Of a stretch of 53,075 nt of DNA, positions 44,645-53,075 are shown in pieces; positions within the stretch are counted from its first letter, which is position 1; each line of letters opens with the position of its first letter. The stretch is from contig NZ_JAUYGL010000003.1 of the NCBI RefSeq assembly GCF_030689745.1, positions 1-53,075 on the forward strand, written 5' to 3'. The position numbers and the translations under genes were made by a program. Below the pieces are notes generated by a model. The model saw only the letters and a program-made list of their open reading frames with translations, made no database searches and was not told the origin of the DNA. The stretch is from Devosia sp. GTDB lineage: Bacteria > Pseudomonadota > Alphaproteobacteria > Rhizobiales > Devosiaceae.

Positions 44645-46165
44645 GTGGTAGCAATAGGAGCCAATTTACCCGAGCAGGTCCAGACGGTTGTGACTGACCC
44701 GAAGCGCCTTGCAGCAGTTTCGGCGTTTGTGGGGCAGGAAGGCGAAGCGGACGTCGATTTCGACCGGCTAGCGCGCGCTGTTGCCCATATCTTCCAAACC
44801 GAGTTCGCACTGATCAGTGTGGTGGGTCAGGATCGTCAGTGGCTCCGGGCGTGCTTCGGCTTGGCCGAAATGATTGACACCGACACGGAAATGGCATTCT
44901 GCGCGCAGACGCTTGGCATGCCTGAGGACGAGACCCTGGTGGTTCTCGATGCGCGTCAGGATGATCGATTCGAAGACACTTCGCCGGTCACAGCGTGGCC
45001 ATTCCTGCGGTTTTATGCTGGCGCACCGATCATCGTTGCGGGGCAAAAAATTGGCGCGCTCTGCGTGCTCAGCGCGACGCCGCGCGACAGCGTTGATCCC
45101 GAAATGATGACGCAATTGGTTGATCTGGCGGCGGTGACCGCTGCGCTGTTTGCGCTCAAGGATGAAGCAAGGGTGCGTGCCCGGACGGCGGCAGCCCTGT
45201 TGCGCGAAGAATGGCGCCATGCGCTGACGCTCGAGGCCGGCAAGGTGGGTAGCTGGGTGTGGGATATTCGAACGGGTGAAGTCGCCTGCAACGAAACCTT
45301 CCGACGAATGTACAACCTGCCCGAAGCTGGTCCGATTCACATCGACCAGGTGCACGAAGCAACCCATGTGGGCGACCGTGCTGCGGTACAGGCGGGGATA
45401 GATGCCAGCCTGAGCAATGGGGTAGACTACAATGCCGAGGCCCGGGTGGCGAGCACAGGCCGGTGGCTGACGATGCGCGGGCGCGTGTATCAGCGGGATA
45501 CTGAAGGTCGGCCATTGATCATGATGGGCGCGAGCATCGACATCAGCGAGAGCAAGCAATCGGCCGAGCAGACGCGGCTCTTGCTGCGCGAGCTCAATCA
45601 TCGCGTCAAGAATACCCTGGCCATGATCCAGTCCGTGGCGCGGCAGACGATACGACAAAACCCAGATCCAAAAGCCTTTATCGAGGCGTTTTCAGGCCGT
45701 TTGCGGACGATTTCTGAGGCGCATGTACTTCTGGCCGATCGGGATTGGTCCGGCGTCCACCTGGATGAAGTCATTGCCGCCCAGTTTGGTCCAGGTTTCC
45801 GGGACAGGCCCGACCGCGCTGAAGTGAAGGGGGACGACATCATGCTGCCCGCCGATCATGCGCTTGGGCTGGGGTTGATCCTGCATGAACTGACGACGAA
45901 TGCGCATCGCTACGGGGCGTGGTCGAGCGACGAGGGCGTGGTCAGCATCAACTGGACGCTCAAGGAGTACCCGGTGCGCGGGCTGACGCTGCAATGGCGG
46001 GAACGGGGGGGACCCCAGGTTGCGCCTGAACAGGAATATGGTCTGGGCGCGCGATTGATTGAGCGCGGGCTGAGCAAGGTTATCGACAGCGAAGTGACGC
46101 TGCAATTCCGGCCCGAAGGCGTAGCGGCTGATGTGTGGCTGCCGCTACCCACTGAGCCCGCCTGA
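44645..46165 (+). CDS. GAF-PAS sensor kinase of the HWE family
   Basis: This 506-residue cytosolic kinase has an N-terminal GAF domain (about 25-175), a PAS domain (about 190-305, WVWDIRTGEVACNETFRRMYNLPEAG), and an HWE kinase domain with His319 (LRELNHRVKNTLAMIQSVARQT), N box LILHELTTNAHRYGAWS and the WRE residues (LQWRERGGP). No transmembrane segment is seen. HWE kinases commonly act on PhyR. Its GTG start has AGGA upstream, and a perfect EcfG promoter precedes it, so it is a likely feedback-controlled general-stress sensor. Confidence 0.9.
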   Translation: MVAIGANLPEQVQTVVTDPKRLAAVSAFVGQEGEADVDFDRLARAVAHIFQTEFALISVVGQDRQWLRACFGLAEMIDTDTEMAFCAQTLGMPEDETLVVLDARQDDRFEDTSPVTAWPFLRFYAGAPIIVAGQKIGALCVLSATPRDSVDPEMMTQLVDLAAVTAALFALKDEARVRARTAAALLREEWRHALTLEAGKVGSWVWDIRTGEVACNETFRRMYNLPEAGPIHIDQVHEATHVGDRAAVQAGIDASLSNGVDYNAEARVASTGRWLTMRGRVYQRDTEGRPLIMMGASIDISESKQSAEQTRLLLRELNHRVKNTLAMIQSVARQTIRQNPDPKAFIEAFSGRLRTISEAHVLLADRDWSGVHLDEVIAAQFGPGFRDRPDRAEVKGDDIMLPADHALGLGLILHELTTNAHRYGAWSSDEGVVSINWTLKEYPVRGLTLQWRERGGPQVAPEQEYGLGARLIERGLSKVIDSEVTLQFRPEGVAADVWLPLPTEPA

Positions 46166-46183
46166 CGGCGGACCCAGCATTTC

Positions 46184-46621
46184 TCAATCCGGGTCGTTTT
46201 CGCTACTGCTTCGAATCAGCAAAAAAGCAGCCACTGCAGCCACCGGCAGGCCGATAGTGCGCAGCAGCGGCGAGCGTAGCACCATGGGTAGGGCGGATAG
46301 TGCCGCCGTCGTCAACAAGGCGTTGGTTTCGCTGGAGCGCCGCTTTTCCACGATTTCACGCTTGCGACGGCCCTCACCAATACGCATGCCGGCATAGACC
46401 GCCAGCGCCAGCAGCAGAAATGTGCCGGCGAAGATCAGCGCGGCGTAAATGCCGCCGACGATCTGGGCCAGCGCCATAAAGCCGGCAGCGATCAGAAAAC
46501 CAGCCCCCATCAAGCCGAAGACGATGATGAAGGCGTTGACCACCACCGCATGCTTGATGCGGTCCGTGATATGGTCGACCTCAAGACCCAGCAGGCTTGC
46601 CAGTGGCACCATGAAGTTCAT
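46184..46621 (-). CDS. Phage-holin-like (Holin-X/YqjE type) membrane protein
   Basis: This 145-residue protein has two tightly spaced membrane helices (about 26-52 and 58-78) followed by a basic region (RIGEGRRKREIVEKRR) and a further hydrophobic stretch. It fits the putative superfamily III holin-X/YqjE family, usually encoded next to DUF883 proteins as here. Membrane role unknown; stress-related by context. Start at 46621 (or MVPL, 46612). Confidence 0.75.
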   Translation of the reverse strand: MNFMVPLASLLGLEVDHITDRIKHAVVVNAFIIVFGLMGAGFLIAAGFMALAQIVGGIYAALIFAGTFLLLALAVYAGMRIGEGRRKREIVEKRRSSETNALLTTAALSALPMVLRSPLLRTIGLPVAAVAAFLLIRSSSENDPD

Positions 46622-46626
46622 GGTAA

Positions 46627-46992
46627 TCAGCGCCGCGACAGCAAAGCCAGAATGTAGCCAATACCGATGGCGCTCGCCACGGCGGTCAATGGCTTTTCGC
46701 GGATGGTGTCCTTGAGCTGCTGCTCGATTTCCCCTGCCTGCTCCTGAACATCGTCAATGACATGCTGACCCTGACGCTGCATATGACGAAGTTCGCCCTT
46801 GGCAGTGTCGGTCGCTTCGTTGACCTTTTCGCTGCTCAGTTTCGCCAGCGTGGCCGCAATGGCCTTCAAGTCGGTCTGTAGCTGCGTGATCTGGTCTTCA
46901 AGCTGATCTTCGCGCGGCTTGCTGGCGGCGGCGCGGGCCCGGTTGGGGGTCTTGGTGGCGCGACCAGGCGCAAGATCGGATGTGGTTGCCAT
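46627..46992 (-). CDS. DUF883/ElaB-YqjD-type membrane-anchored protein
   Basis: This 121-residue protein has a basic N-terminus, a long coiled coil (EDQLEDQITQLQTDLKAIAATLAKLSSEKV through EQAGEIEQQLKDTIREKP) and a C-terminal membrane helix (LTAVASAIGIGYILALLSRR). This is the ElaB/YqjD pattern; relatives bind ribosomes at the membrane in stationary phase. AAAAGGAG precedes the ATG. It is directly controlled by an EcfG promoter and is followed after five bases by the holin-X gene. Confidence 0.85.
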   Translation of the reverse strand: MATTSDLAPGRATKTPNRARAAASKPREDQLEDQITQLQTDLKAIAATLAKLSSEKVNEATDTAKGELRHMQRQGQHVIDDVQEQAGEIEQQLKDTIREKPLTAVASAIGIGYILALLSRR

Positions 46993-47019
46993 GAGATGCT
47001 CCTTTTAATGTCTAGATGT

Positions 47020-47044
47020 AACGCGGCAATGGCGCGGCAGTTCC
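47020..47044 (-). promoter_or_regulatory. EcfG-type promoter of the DUF883-holin-X pair
   Basis: On the minus strand: GGAAC (47044-47040), 16 bases, CGTT (47023-47020): exact EcfG consensus, about 28 bases before the DUF883 start. Confidence 0.85.
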
Positions 47045-47065
47045 CCGGCGCGGCAGAGATCAAGA

Positions 47066-47103
47066 AATGCACCCCGAACGCCAGAGGCGCAACGGAGTGC
47101 ATT
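47066..47103. terminator. Hairpin between two EcfG-dependent units
   Basis: AATGCACCCCG (47066-47076) pairs with CGGAGTGCATT (47093-47103) with one mismatch, and CGCC/GGCG (47079-47082, 47086-47089) forms an inner stem. On the minus strand it follows the DUF3309 gene and lies just before the DUF883 promoter, with a short T-rich tail, so it is probably a terminator. Confidence 0.55.
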
Positions 47104-47194
47104 CAAGGCGGACGACGGGGGGCAACCGCGACCGCCGGGCGCGCTCCACTCTTGTGGACCCGGAAGCCGGGTGCGCCGTTTCCGGTATGGGGCG

Positions 47195-47353
47195 CTAGAT
47201 GCGCCCCATCAGTACCAGAATGAGAACAACCACCAGCACGACGCCAAGAATACCGGAGGGGAAGTAGCCGAAGCCACGTGAGTAGCCCCAATTTGGCAGT
47301 GCGCCAATCAGCAGCAGTATCAGAATGATGACGAGAATTGTACCCAAGCCCAT
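47195..47353 (-). CDS. DUF3309-family small membrane protein
   Basis: This 52-residue protein is almost wholly hydrophobic: MGLGTILVIILILLLIGALP, then NWGYSRGFGYFPSG, then ILGVVLVVVLILVLMGRI, i.e. two helices around a polar glycine-rich loop. This is the DUF3309 pattern, common in proteobacteria and of unknown role. GGAGA lies eight bases before the ATG. It follows the 50-residue gene by 36 bases and likely shares its EcfG promoter. Confidence 0.85.
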   Translation of the reverse strand: MGLGTILVIILILLLIGALPNWGYSRGFGYFPSGILGVVLVVVLILVLMGRI

Positions 47354-47389
47354 GGTCGTTCTCCGTTGGTAATGGATAATAGGGGCGCT

Positions 47390-47542
47390 CTAGAGCATGG
47401 CGAGCATCAACCCAGCGGCTGTGGCAAGAATGACAAAAGCCGGGGCCAGCGCCTTGAGCACATTACTGTAATGGGTCTGACCATCATAGCCTTCGGTCCA
47501 GGCCGTTGTCTGCTCGAGCGCTTTGAAATCGATATTTGTCAT
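47390..47542 (-). CDS. Small single-TM protein, EcfG-controlled
   Basis: I do not recognise this family. The 50-residue product has a polar N-terminus (MTNIDFKALEQTTAWTEGYD) and a C-terminal membrane helix (ALAPAFVILATAAGLMLAML). GGAGG lies close to the ATG on the minus strand, and a perfect EcfG promoter lies further upstream, so the gene is very likely real. Position and promoter suggest a stress-induced membrane protein. Confidence 0.72.
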   Translation of the reverse strand: MTNIDFKALEQTTAWTEGYDGQTHYSNVLKALAPAFVILATAAGLMLAML

Positions 47543-47615
47543 AACTGCCTCCGCTATGGCCGATAAGCAGACCGGGTCCGGTCATCATGCCGCGCAATGT
47601 TGCGCCTGATCAAAG

Positions 47616-47641
47616 AACGGACGAAGATCAGATTTGGTTCC
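47616..47641 (-). promoter_or_regulatory. EcfG-type promoter of the small membrane protein and DUF3309 genes
   Basis: On the minus strand: GGAAC (47641-47637), 17 bases, CGTT (47619-47616): exact EcfG consensus, with a leader of about 70 bases before the start at 47542. Confidence 0.82.
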
Positions 47642-47683
47642 GTGATCGCAATTGCGCCGGTGCGTGAGATCGAAAATTGCCGA

Positions 47684-49270
47684 TCAGACCATGGCGTCGA
47701 TGGTCTGGCGCTGGGCGAGCATGGTGAGGAAAATCCGGTAATCCTTATCAAATTGCGGGCGGGCGGCCGGGTCGGGGGGCCTGGAGCGGCCGCCCTGCTG
47801 CATGGCGGCACAAGCAGCATCAAGCGTGGGATAGAGCCCGGCGGCGGTGGCCGCGACCATGCCCATGCCGAGCAGGGTGGCATCCTTGGCGGCGGATTGC
47901 ACGACGGTGCAACCGGTGGCGTCAGCATAAAGCTCCATCAGCACAGCGTTCTTGGTGTGCCCGCCGGTGACGTGCAACGTGTCGATGGCATAGCCACGCG
48001 TGTTGAGCGTCTCCAGGATGTGGCGTACGCCCAGGGCGATGGATATTGCGGTGCGCCAGTAGAGGCGGCACAGCGAGTCGAAGTCGCTGTCGAGGGTCAG
48101 GCCGGAGATGACGCCCAGGGCGAAAGGATCGCCCAGCGGCGAGCGATTGCCGTGAAAATCGGGCAGGACATGCAGACGATCGGCTAGGCCGAGACCTTCG
48201 CGCTGCCGGAGCGCTATGATGCGCTGGGCGATGGTATGGTGCATCTCGGGCGTGGGTTCGCCGCCCGCCCCGTGCCAGCGAATAATGTGGTCGAGCAGCG
48301 CGCCGGTGGCCGACTGGCCACCCTCATTGAGCCAGACACCGGGCAGGACGGCCCCGAAATAGGGCCCCCAGACGCCTGTCGTGGGGCGGTCCTCGGCGGA
48401 GAGGGCCATGACGCAGCTTGAGGTGCCGGCGATCAGCGCCAGATGGCGGTCGATGGTACCGACATCGTGGGTGAAGGCGCCCAGCACACCCAGCGCCCCG
48501 GCATGGGCATCGATGAGGCCGGCGCCAACGCGACAGGCGGTGGTCAGGCCCAGATCGGCAGCAGCAGCTGCAGTCAGCGGGCCAAGATCGGTGCCGACCG
48601 GACTGGCCTGGTCCGGCAGTGCTGCCTTGTCCAGCATATCGGAGAGACCTACCTTGGCCAGGAAGTCCGGTTGCCAGCCGGATTCGGCGTGGGCGAGGTA
48701 GGTCCATTTGCAGGTGAGAGTAGACTGGCTGCGGGCTTGCGAGCCGGTCGCTTTCCAGGACAGGAAGTCGGCCAGGTCGAACATCATCCCGGCGCGGCCC
48801 CATGACTTGGGCATATGGCGCTTGAGCCACATCAGCTTGGGCACTTCCATTTCGGGTGACATGACGCCGCCCGCATAGGTGAGTACCTTGTGGCCGGTGG
48901 ATGTGCATTCGTCTGCCTCTGCCAGTGCCCGATGATCGAGCCAGACGATAGTGTCCCAGCGGTCATCGCCATTGGTCGAGACGGTGACCGGATGCCCTTG
49001 TCTATCGCGGACGACGAGTGAGCAGGTGGCGTCAAAGCTGAGGCCGACGACGTGGCCGGGTTCAGCGCCAGCCCTGGTTATGGCCTCCCGCACGGCGGCG
49101 CAGACGGCGCGCCAAATCTGGCCGCTGTCATGCTCGGCATGGTTGGCATCGGTGCGATTCATGACGATGGCGTGCTCGGCCCGCGCGAGGAGCCCGCCCT
49201 CCGCGGTCAGCACGCCTGCCCGGGCACTACCGGTGCCCACATCCACTGCCACCAGGAGGTCAGTCGTCAA
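47684..49270 (-). CDS. FGGY-family carbohydrate kinase (ribulokinase/pentulose kinase type)
   Basis: This 528-residue kinase has the two actin-like FGGY domains: VDVGTGSARAGVL (phosphate loop 1), the substrate-facing WLDHRA, catalytic Asp in GAGLIDAHAGALGV, and the C-terminal FGGY signature region HVTGGHTKNAVLMELYADATGC. It is closest in pattern to the FGGY_YI pentulose kinases (D-ribulose), rather than to xylulokinase. Within the mannitol/polyol operon it would phosphorylate a ketose formed by the dehydrogenase. The start is TTG at 49270; no better codon fits the family N-terminus. Confidence 0.88.
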   Translation of the reverse strand: MTTDLLVAVDVGTGSARAGVLTAEGGLLARAEHAIVMNRTDANHAEHDSGQIWRAVCAAVREAITRAGAEPGHVVGLSFDATCSLVVRDRQGHPVTVSTNGDDRWDTIVWLDHRALAEADECTSTGHKVLTYAGGVMSPEMEVPKLMWLKRHMPKSWGRAGMMFDLADFLSWKATGSQARSQSTLTCKWTYLAHAESGWQPDFLAKVGLSDMLDKAALPDQASPVGTDLGPLTAAAAADLGLTTACRVGAGLIDAHAGALGVLGAFTHDVGTIDRHLALIAGTSSCVMALSAEDRPTTGVWGPYFGAVLPGVWLNEGGQSATGALLDHIIRWHGAGGEPTPEMHHTIAQRIIALRQREGLGLADRLHVLPDFHGNRSPLGDPFALGVISGLTLDSDFDSLCRLYWRTAISIALGVRHILETLNTRGYAIDTLHVTGGHTKNAVLMELYADATGCTVVQSAAKDATLLGMGMVAATAAGLYPTLDAACAAMQQGGRSRPPDPAARPQFDKDYRIFLTMLAQRQTIDAMV

Positions 49271-49284
49271 ACCCAGCGCACCCT

Positions 49285-49956
49285 TTATTTCTGCCGCAGT
49301 GACCTTACTAGATCGGGCAGGGTGTGCATATCATCGAAAACACGATCCGGGGCGAGCGCTTCAAGGGCCGGGCGCAAGCCGCTGGGCAGCGCGTGACTGC
49401 CCCCGACATAGGCAAACACCCGCATGCCGGCGCGTTTGGCGGCGATGATGCCGGCGGGGCTGTCTTCGATGACCAGGCATTTCTGGGGCGCGACCTGCAT
49501 GGCGCTGGCGGCGTGCAGGAACAGGTCGGGCGCCGGCTTGCCGTTTGCGACCATGCTGGCTGAGTAGATGTGTGGCGCGAACCGGGCCAGCAGGCCGGTC
49601 AGTTCAAGGCTGAGATGGATGCGTTCGGGGGTGGAGGATGAGGCCACACAAAGAGGCATTTTGAGCTGATCGAGAATGGCCGGCAGACCGGGGCTGGCCC
49701 GCAACTCTTGGCGATAAAGGGCGTAGAGGTCAGTGCGCATCGCCTGCAGGGCGGCGGGACCCAGCGGTGCGCCGTGATTGTCGTGCAGGCTGGCCGAGAT
49801 TGAGGCCAGTGAGCGACCGAGAAAGTCGCGATAGGCGTCCGCAGGGGAAATGGTAATGCCTTGATTGGCAATGGCTTTTACCAAGATCCGCATGGCCAGT
49901 GGCTCGCTATCTACTAGCACGCCATCGCAATCAAAAACGACGAGGTCGATAGTCAT
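49285..49956 (-). CDS. HAD-family phosphatase/phosphoglucomutase-like protein
   Basis: This 223-residue HAD enzyme has DxD motif I (VVFDCDGVLVDSE), motif II in VASSSTPERI, Lys in NGKPAPDLFLHAA and motif III IEDSPAGIIAAKRAGM. Such proteins dephosphorylate sugar phosphates or act like beta-phosphoglucomutase. In this operon a sugar-phosphate phosphatase is likely. The start at 49956 is set by the family N-terminus; the longer frame to 50025 reads through a repeat. Confidence 0.87.
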   Translation of the reverse strand: MTIDLVVFDCDGVLVDSEPLAMRILVKAIANQGITISPADAYRDFLGRSLASISASLHDNHGAPLGPAALQAMRTDLYALYRQELRASPGLPAILDQLKMPLCVASSSTPERIHLSLELTGLLARFAPHIYSASMVANGKPAPDLFLHAASAMQVAPQKCLVIEDSPAGIIAAKRAGMRVFAYVGGSHALPSGLRPALEALAPDRVFDDMHTLPDLVRSLRQK

Positions 49957-49989
49957 GATCGGCGAGCCAGGACACCACGCCCAGTCCCT

Positions 49990-50021
49990 CCCCGCACGAT
50001 GGAGGGAGGCGCAGGTTGGGC
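49990..50021. repeat. Palindromic repeat between mtlK and the HAD gene
   Basis: CCCTCC with GGAGGG around CCGCACGAT, flanked by CCCAGT/GTTGGG-type ends: a shorter, partly decayed member of the CCCTCCCC palindrome family inside the polyol operon. Confidence 0.6.
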
Positions 50022-50058
50022 GCACTCGGTTCTCCGGCGGGATGCCGATCCGGGCATG

Positions 50059-51534
50059 TCAAAGCCCATTGGCCAGATAGCGCTCCAGGGTGGCCCTGGT
50101 GCCGATCGACCAGAGCGTCGTCAGCGCATGGGTGAAATCCTTGATAAAACTGGGGCTTTTGGCCAGATCGCCATAGATGTCGGTCATGGCCAGCCAGGCC
50201 GTTGGGTCGGATTTGGCCAGTCTGGCCTGGACGGTCAGCCGGTCCCAACTGGGGTCGTTGGGGGCAATGATGGCGCCGCTCTCGGTGGTGCCATAGCAAT
50301 AGCGGCACCAGAGCGCTGAAACCAGCGCAAGCCCTTTTGCGGATTGGCTGTTGTTTACCCGATCCAGGGCCGACGGAATGATGAACTTGGGCTGCCGGTT
50401 GGAGCCATCCAGGGCCAGGCGGCGGATGGTGTCGCCGATCTTGGGATTGGCGAAGCGGCGAGTGCAGAGGGCGAAATAGTCATCGAGATTGGTGCCGGGC
50501 ACGGGGGGCACCACGGGGATGATCTCGTCACGCTCCACCTTGGCGAGGAAGTCACCTACCATTGGATCTGCCATCGCATCATGCACGAAATGGATATCAA
50601 GCAGTGCCGCCGGATAGGCGATGGTGGCATGGCCGCCGTTGAGGATGCGGATCTTCATGTGTTCATAGGGGGCGACATCGGTGACGAACTGCACACCGAC
50701 CTTTTCCAGCGCCGGGCGACCGGCCGGGAAGTTGTCTTCGAGCACCCATTGCTTGAATCGCTCGCAGAACACCGGCCAATTGTCCTCGATGGCGAATTCT
50801 TTGGCCAGTAAGGCGATCTCGCGCGCGGAGGTGGCCGGGGTGATGCGGTCCACCATACCATTGGGAAAGGCGACATTGGCCTCGACCCAGGCAGCCAGAC
50901 CCAGATCAACCAGGCTGGCCAGACCGATGATGGCATTGGCGGTGACATGGCCATTGCCGGGGATATTGTCGCAACTCATCACTGTGAAGGGCACGGTGCC
51001 GGCCGTGCGGCGGGCGAGCAGACCGGCCAGGATCAGGCCAAAGGCGGTGCGCGGCGCCGTCATATGGGCGGCGTCAAAGACGATGTCGGGATGCGTGGGA
51101 TCAAACTGCTGGCTTGCCGGGTCGATATAATAGCCGCCTTCGGTGATGGTCAGCGAGACAATGCGAATGGCCGGATCGGCGAGGGTGTTGATTATGGCGG
51201 CGCTGTCGCCGGGCCGCAGATAGTCGATCATGGCGCCGGTAACCCGGGCGCTGCTGGAATCGGCCTCCTGTTCGACAATCGTGGTCAACCAATCCTGGGC
51301 CAGCAGCTTTTGCCGCATGGCTTCGTCGGCATCCCGCACGCCGGCACCAATCAGCGCCCAGTCGTGGTCTGACCCGGTGGCGAACAGATCATCGAGATAG
51401 ACCGCCTGGTGGGCGCGGTGGAAATTGCCGACGCCGAAATGCACGATGCCGGCCGTAAGGGCACTCCGGTCATAGGCGGGGATTGACGCCGTGGTGATGT
51501 CGGGGAGGGCGGCGGCGGAGAGCTTGGTGGTCAT
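50059..51534 (-). CDS. mtlK: Mannitol 2-dehydrogenase (long-chain polyol dehydrogenase)
   Basis: This 491-residue NAD-dependent enzyme oxidises mannitol (or arabitol/sorbitol-like polyols) to the ketose. It matches MtlK through IVHFGVGNFHRAHQAVYLDDL (nucleotide binding), SLTITEGGYYID, TVMSCDNIPGNGHVT, VAFPNGMVDRITPAT and the catalytic Lys/Asn/His region ILNGGHATIAYPAALL. UxuB (fructuronate reductase) is a relative, but the motifs and the ABC/FGGY neighbours favour a polyol role. The ATG at 51534 matches the family start; the frame to 51675 runs into a repeat. Confidence 0.9.
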   Translation of the reverse strand: MTTKLSAAALPDITTASIPAYDRSALTAGIVHFGVGNFHRAHQAVYLDDLFATGSDHDWALIGAGVRDADEAMRQKLLAQDWLTTIVEQEADSSSARVTGAMIDYLRPGDSAAIINTLADPAIRIVSLTITEGGYYIDPASQQFDPTHPDIVFDAAHMTAPRTAFGLILAGLLARRTAGTVPFTVMSCDNIPGNGHVTANAIIGLASLVDLGLAAWVEANVAFPNGMVDRITPATSAREIALLAKEFAIEDNWPVFCERFKQWVLEDNFPAGRPALEKVGVQFVTDVAPYEHMKIRILNGGHATIAYPAALLDIHFVHDAMADPMVGDFLAKVERDEIIPVVPPVPGTNLDDYFALCTRRFANPKIGDTIRRLALDGSNRQPKFIIPSALDRVNNSQSAKGLALVSALWCRYCYGTTESGAIIAPNDPSWDRLTVQARLAKSDPTAWLAMTDIYGDLAKSPSFIKDFTHALTTLWSIGTRATLERYLANGL

Positions 51535-51660
51535 GGTAGAATCGTCCCGCATAGGGATTGGCCGCAGGGCGAACAGTTCCGCTTCATAGGCGGGATCAGA
51601 AGTGACGGTTCCGCGGAATCTGCAAGCCTTGAGACTGTTGCACTCCCTGAACGCCCACCC

Positions 51661-51690
51661 CCAATCCTTCCCCATAGAGGGGAGGGAGGC
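51661..51690. repeat. Palindromic repeat between smoK and mtlK
   Basis: CCTTCCCC (51666-51673) with GGGGAGGG (51679-51686), one T-G pair: a single-hairpin member of the repeat family, again within the operon between two genes. Confidence 0.65.
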
Positions 51691-51725
51691 GATGGAGCCG
51701 CCGTATCTCCCGGTTGACCAAGCAT

Positions 51726-52730
<1,005 letters not shown>

Positions 52731-52780
52731 TTTCTAGTCCTTTAGCGTGACGAAACAGAAAGGGCGGGCAAGGAGAGATG

Positions 52781-52887
52781 ACCCCCACCCTTGATCCCTC
52801 CCCACAAGGGGGGAGGGAGACGATGAACACCGGCATCGCAGCTTGCGCCTCCCTCCCCTTGATGGGGAGGGATTGAGAGTGGGGTGA
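52781..52887. repeat. Composite palindromic repeat between permease and smoK
   Basis: A left unit (ACCCCCACCCTTGATCCCTC... with CCCTCCCC/GGGGAGGG hairpin around 52797-52816) and an inverted right unit (CCCTCCCC TTGAT GGGGAGGG, 52850-52871, ending GAGAGTGGGGTG) face each other, like the element after kdgF. It may protect the permease transcript and reduce ATPase expression. Confidence 0.8.
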
Positions 52888-52921
52888 GGCCGCATGCTCA
52901 TAGCCGTTTGGTGGCACGCCA

Positions 52922-53075
52922 TCATTTCACCGCTCCGAAAGTCAGTCCGCGAACCAGTTGTTTCTGGCTGAACCAGCCCATGAGCAGGATGGGTGCAATG
53001 GCCAGCAGGGAGGCGGCTGAGAGCTTGGCGAGGAACAGGCCCTGGGGCGAGGAGAATGAGGAAATGAAAGCGGTG
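52922..53075 (-). CDS. Carbohydrate ABC permease, C-terminal end (cut by window end)
   Basis: Only the last 50 codons are inside the window (stop TGA at 52922-52924). They encode a final membrane helix (AKLSAASLLAIAPILLMGWF) and the family C-terminus SQKQLVRGLTFGAVK, typical of MalG/SmoG-type permeases of CUT1 sugar importers. With smoK next, SmoG is the likely identity. Confidence 0.8.
   Translation of the reverse strand, partial: TAFISSFSSPQGLFLAKLSAASLLAIAPILLMGWFSQKQLVRGLTFGAVK

Noticed and set aside
50059..51534. Fructuronate reductase (uxuB) as partner of uxuA
   Set aside because: The sequence fits MtlK better, and its neighbours are a polyol ABC transporter and an FGGY kinase, not uronate genes.

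Overview
The window is a gene-dense, GC-rich (roughly 60% or more) piece of an alphaproteobacterial chromosome. Several features point to the order Hyphomicrobiales: the order zapE-mdh-sucCD-sucAB-lpd, a Brucella Omp19-type lipoprotein, a PhyR/NepR/EcfG general stress response locus, and a smo/mtlK-type polyol operon. A Devosia-like genus is my best guess, made from gene content alone. I see no tRNA, rRNA, CRISPR array, transposase or prophage.

Layout. 1-6.0 kb: the end of a methyltransferase gene, then a leftward yejB-yejE-yejF-yejA peptide/microcin C-type importer. 6.2-8.5 kb: a DUF2007 protein, the Omp19-like lipoprotein and zapE. 8.7-19.3 kb: the TCA-cycle block (malate dehydrogenase, succinyl-CoA synthetase, 2-oxoglutarate dehydrogenase E1 and E2, then E3), with a small secreted protein and a LysE exporter between E2 and E3. 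19.4-25.2 kb: a TRAP transporter, a GntR regulator, kduI, kduD and kdgF, for import and catabolism of (unsaturated) uronic acids; uxuA at 26.8 kb adds mannonate dehydration. 25.4-26.7 kb: an M15-peptidase-like protein and a TRIC/UPF0126 membrane protein.

28.1-34.4 kb is a signalling group: a six-TM hybrid histidine kinase, a single-domain response regulator, a convergent orphan alpha-oxoamine synthase, and a divergent GGDEF-EAL protein. The first three resemble CqsS/CqsA and LqsS/LqsA alpha-hydroxyketone signalling in arrangement, which makes this the main candidate for an undescribed system. 34.6-38.2 kb is a leftward polar-amino-acid ABC operon ending in a thiamine-binding-type MTH1187 protein.

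39.2-47.6 kb is a general stress response island. It carries phyR divergent from nepR-ecfG, a receiver that has lost its phospho-acceptor Asp, a Crp/Fnr regulator, two sensor kinases of the HisKA_2 and HWE types, a diacylglycerol-kinase-like enzyme, and small membrane or envelope proteins (holin-X, DUF883, DUF3309 and a 50-residue protein). Five perfect EcfG-type promoters (GGAAC-N16/17-CGTT) lie in front of these genes, so the locus probably activates its own regulators, sensors and effectors together. 47.7-53.1 kb is a leftward polyol operon (permease end, ABC ATPase, mannitol 2-dehydrogenase, HAD phosphatase, FGGY kinase). GC-rich palindromic repeats of one family are scattered between genes and inside operons.
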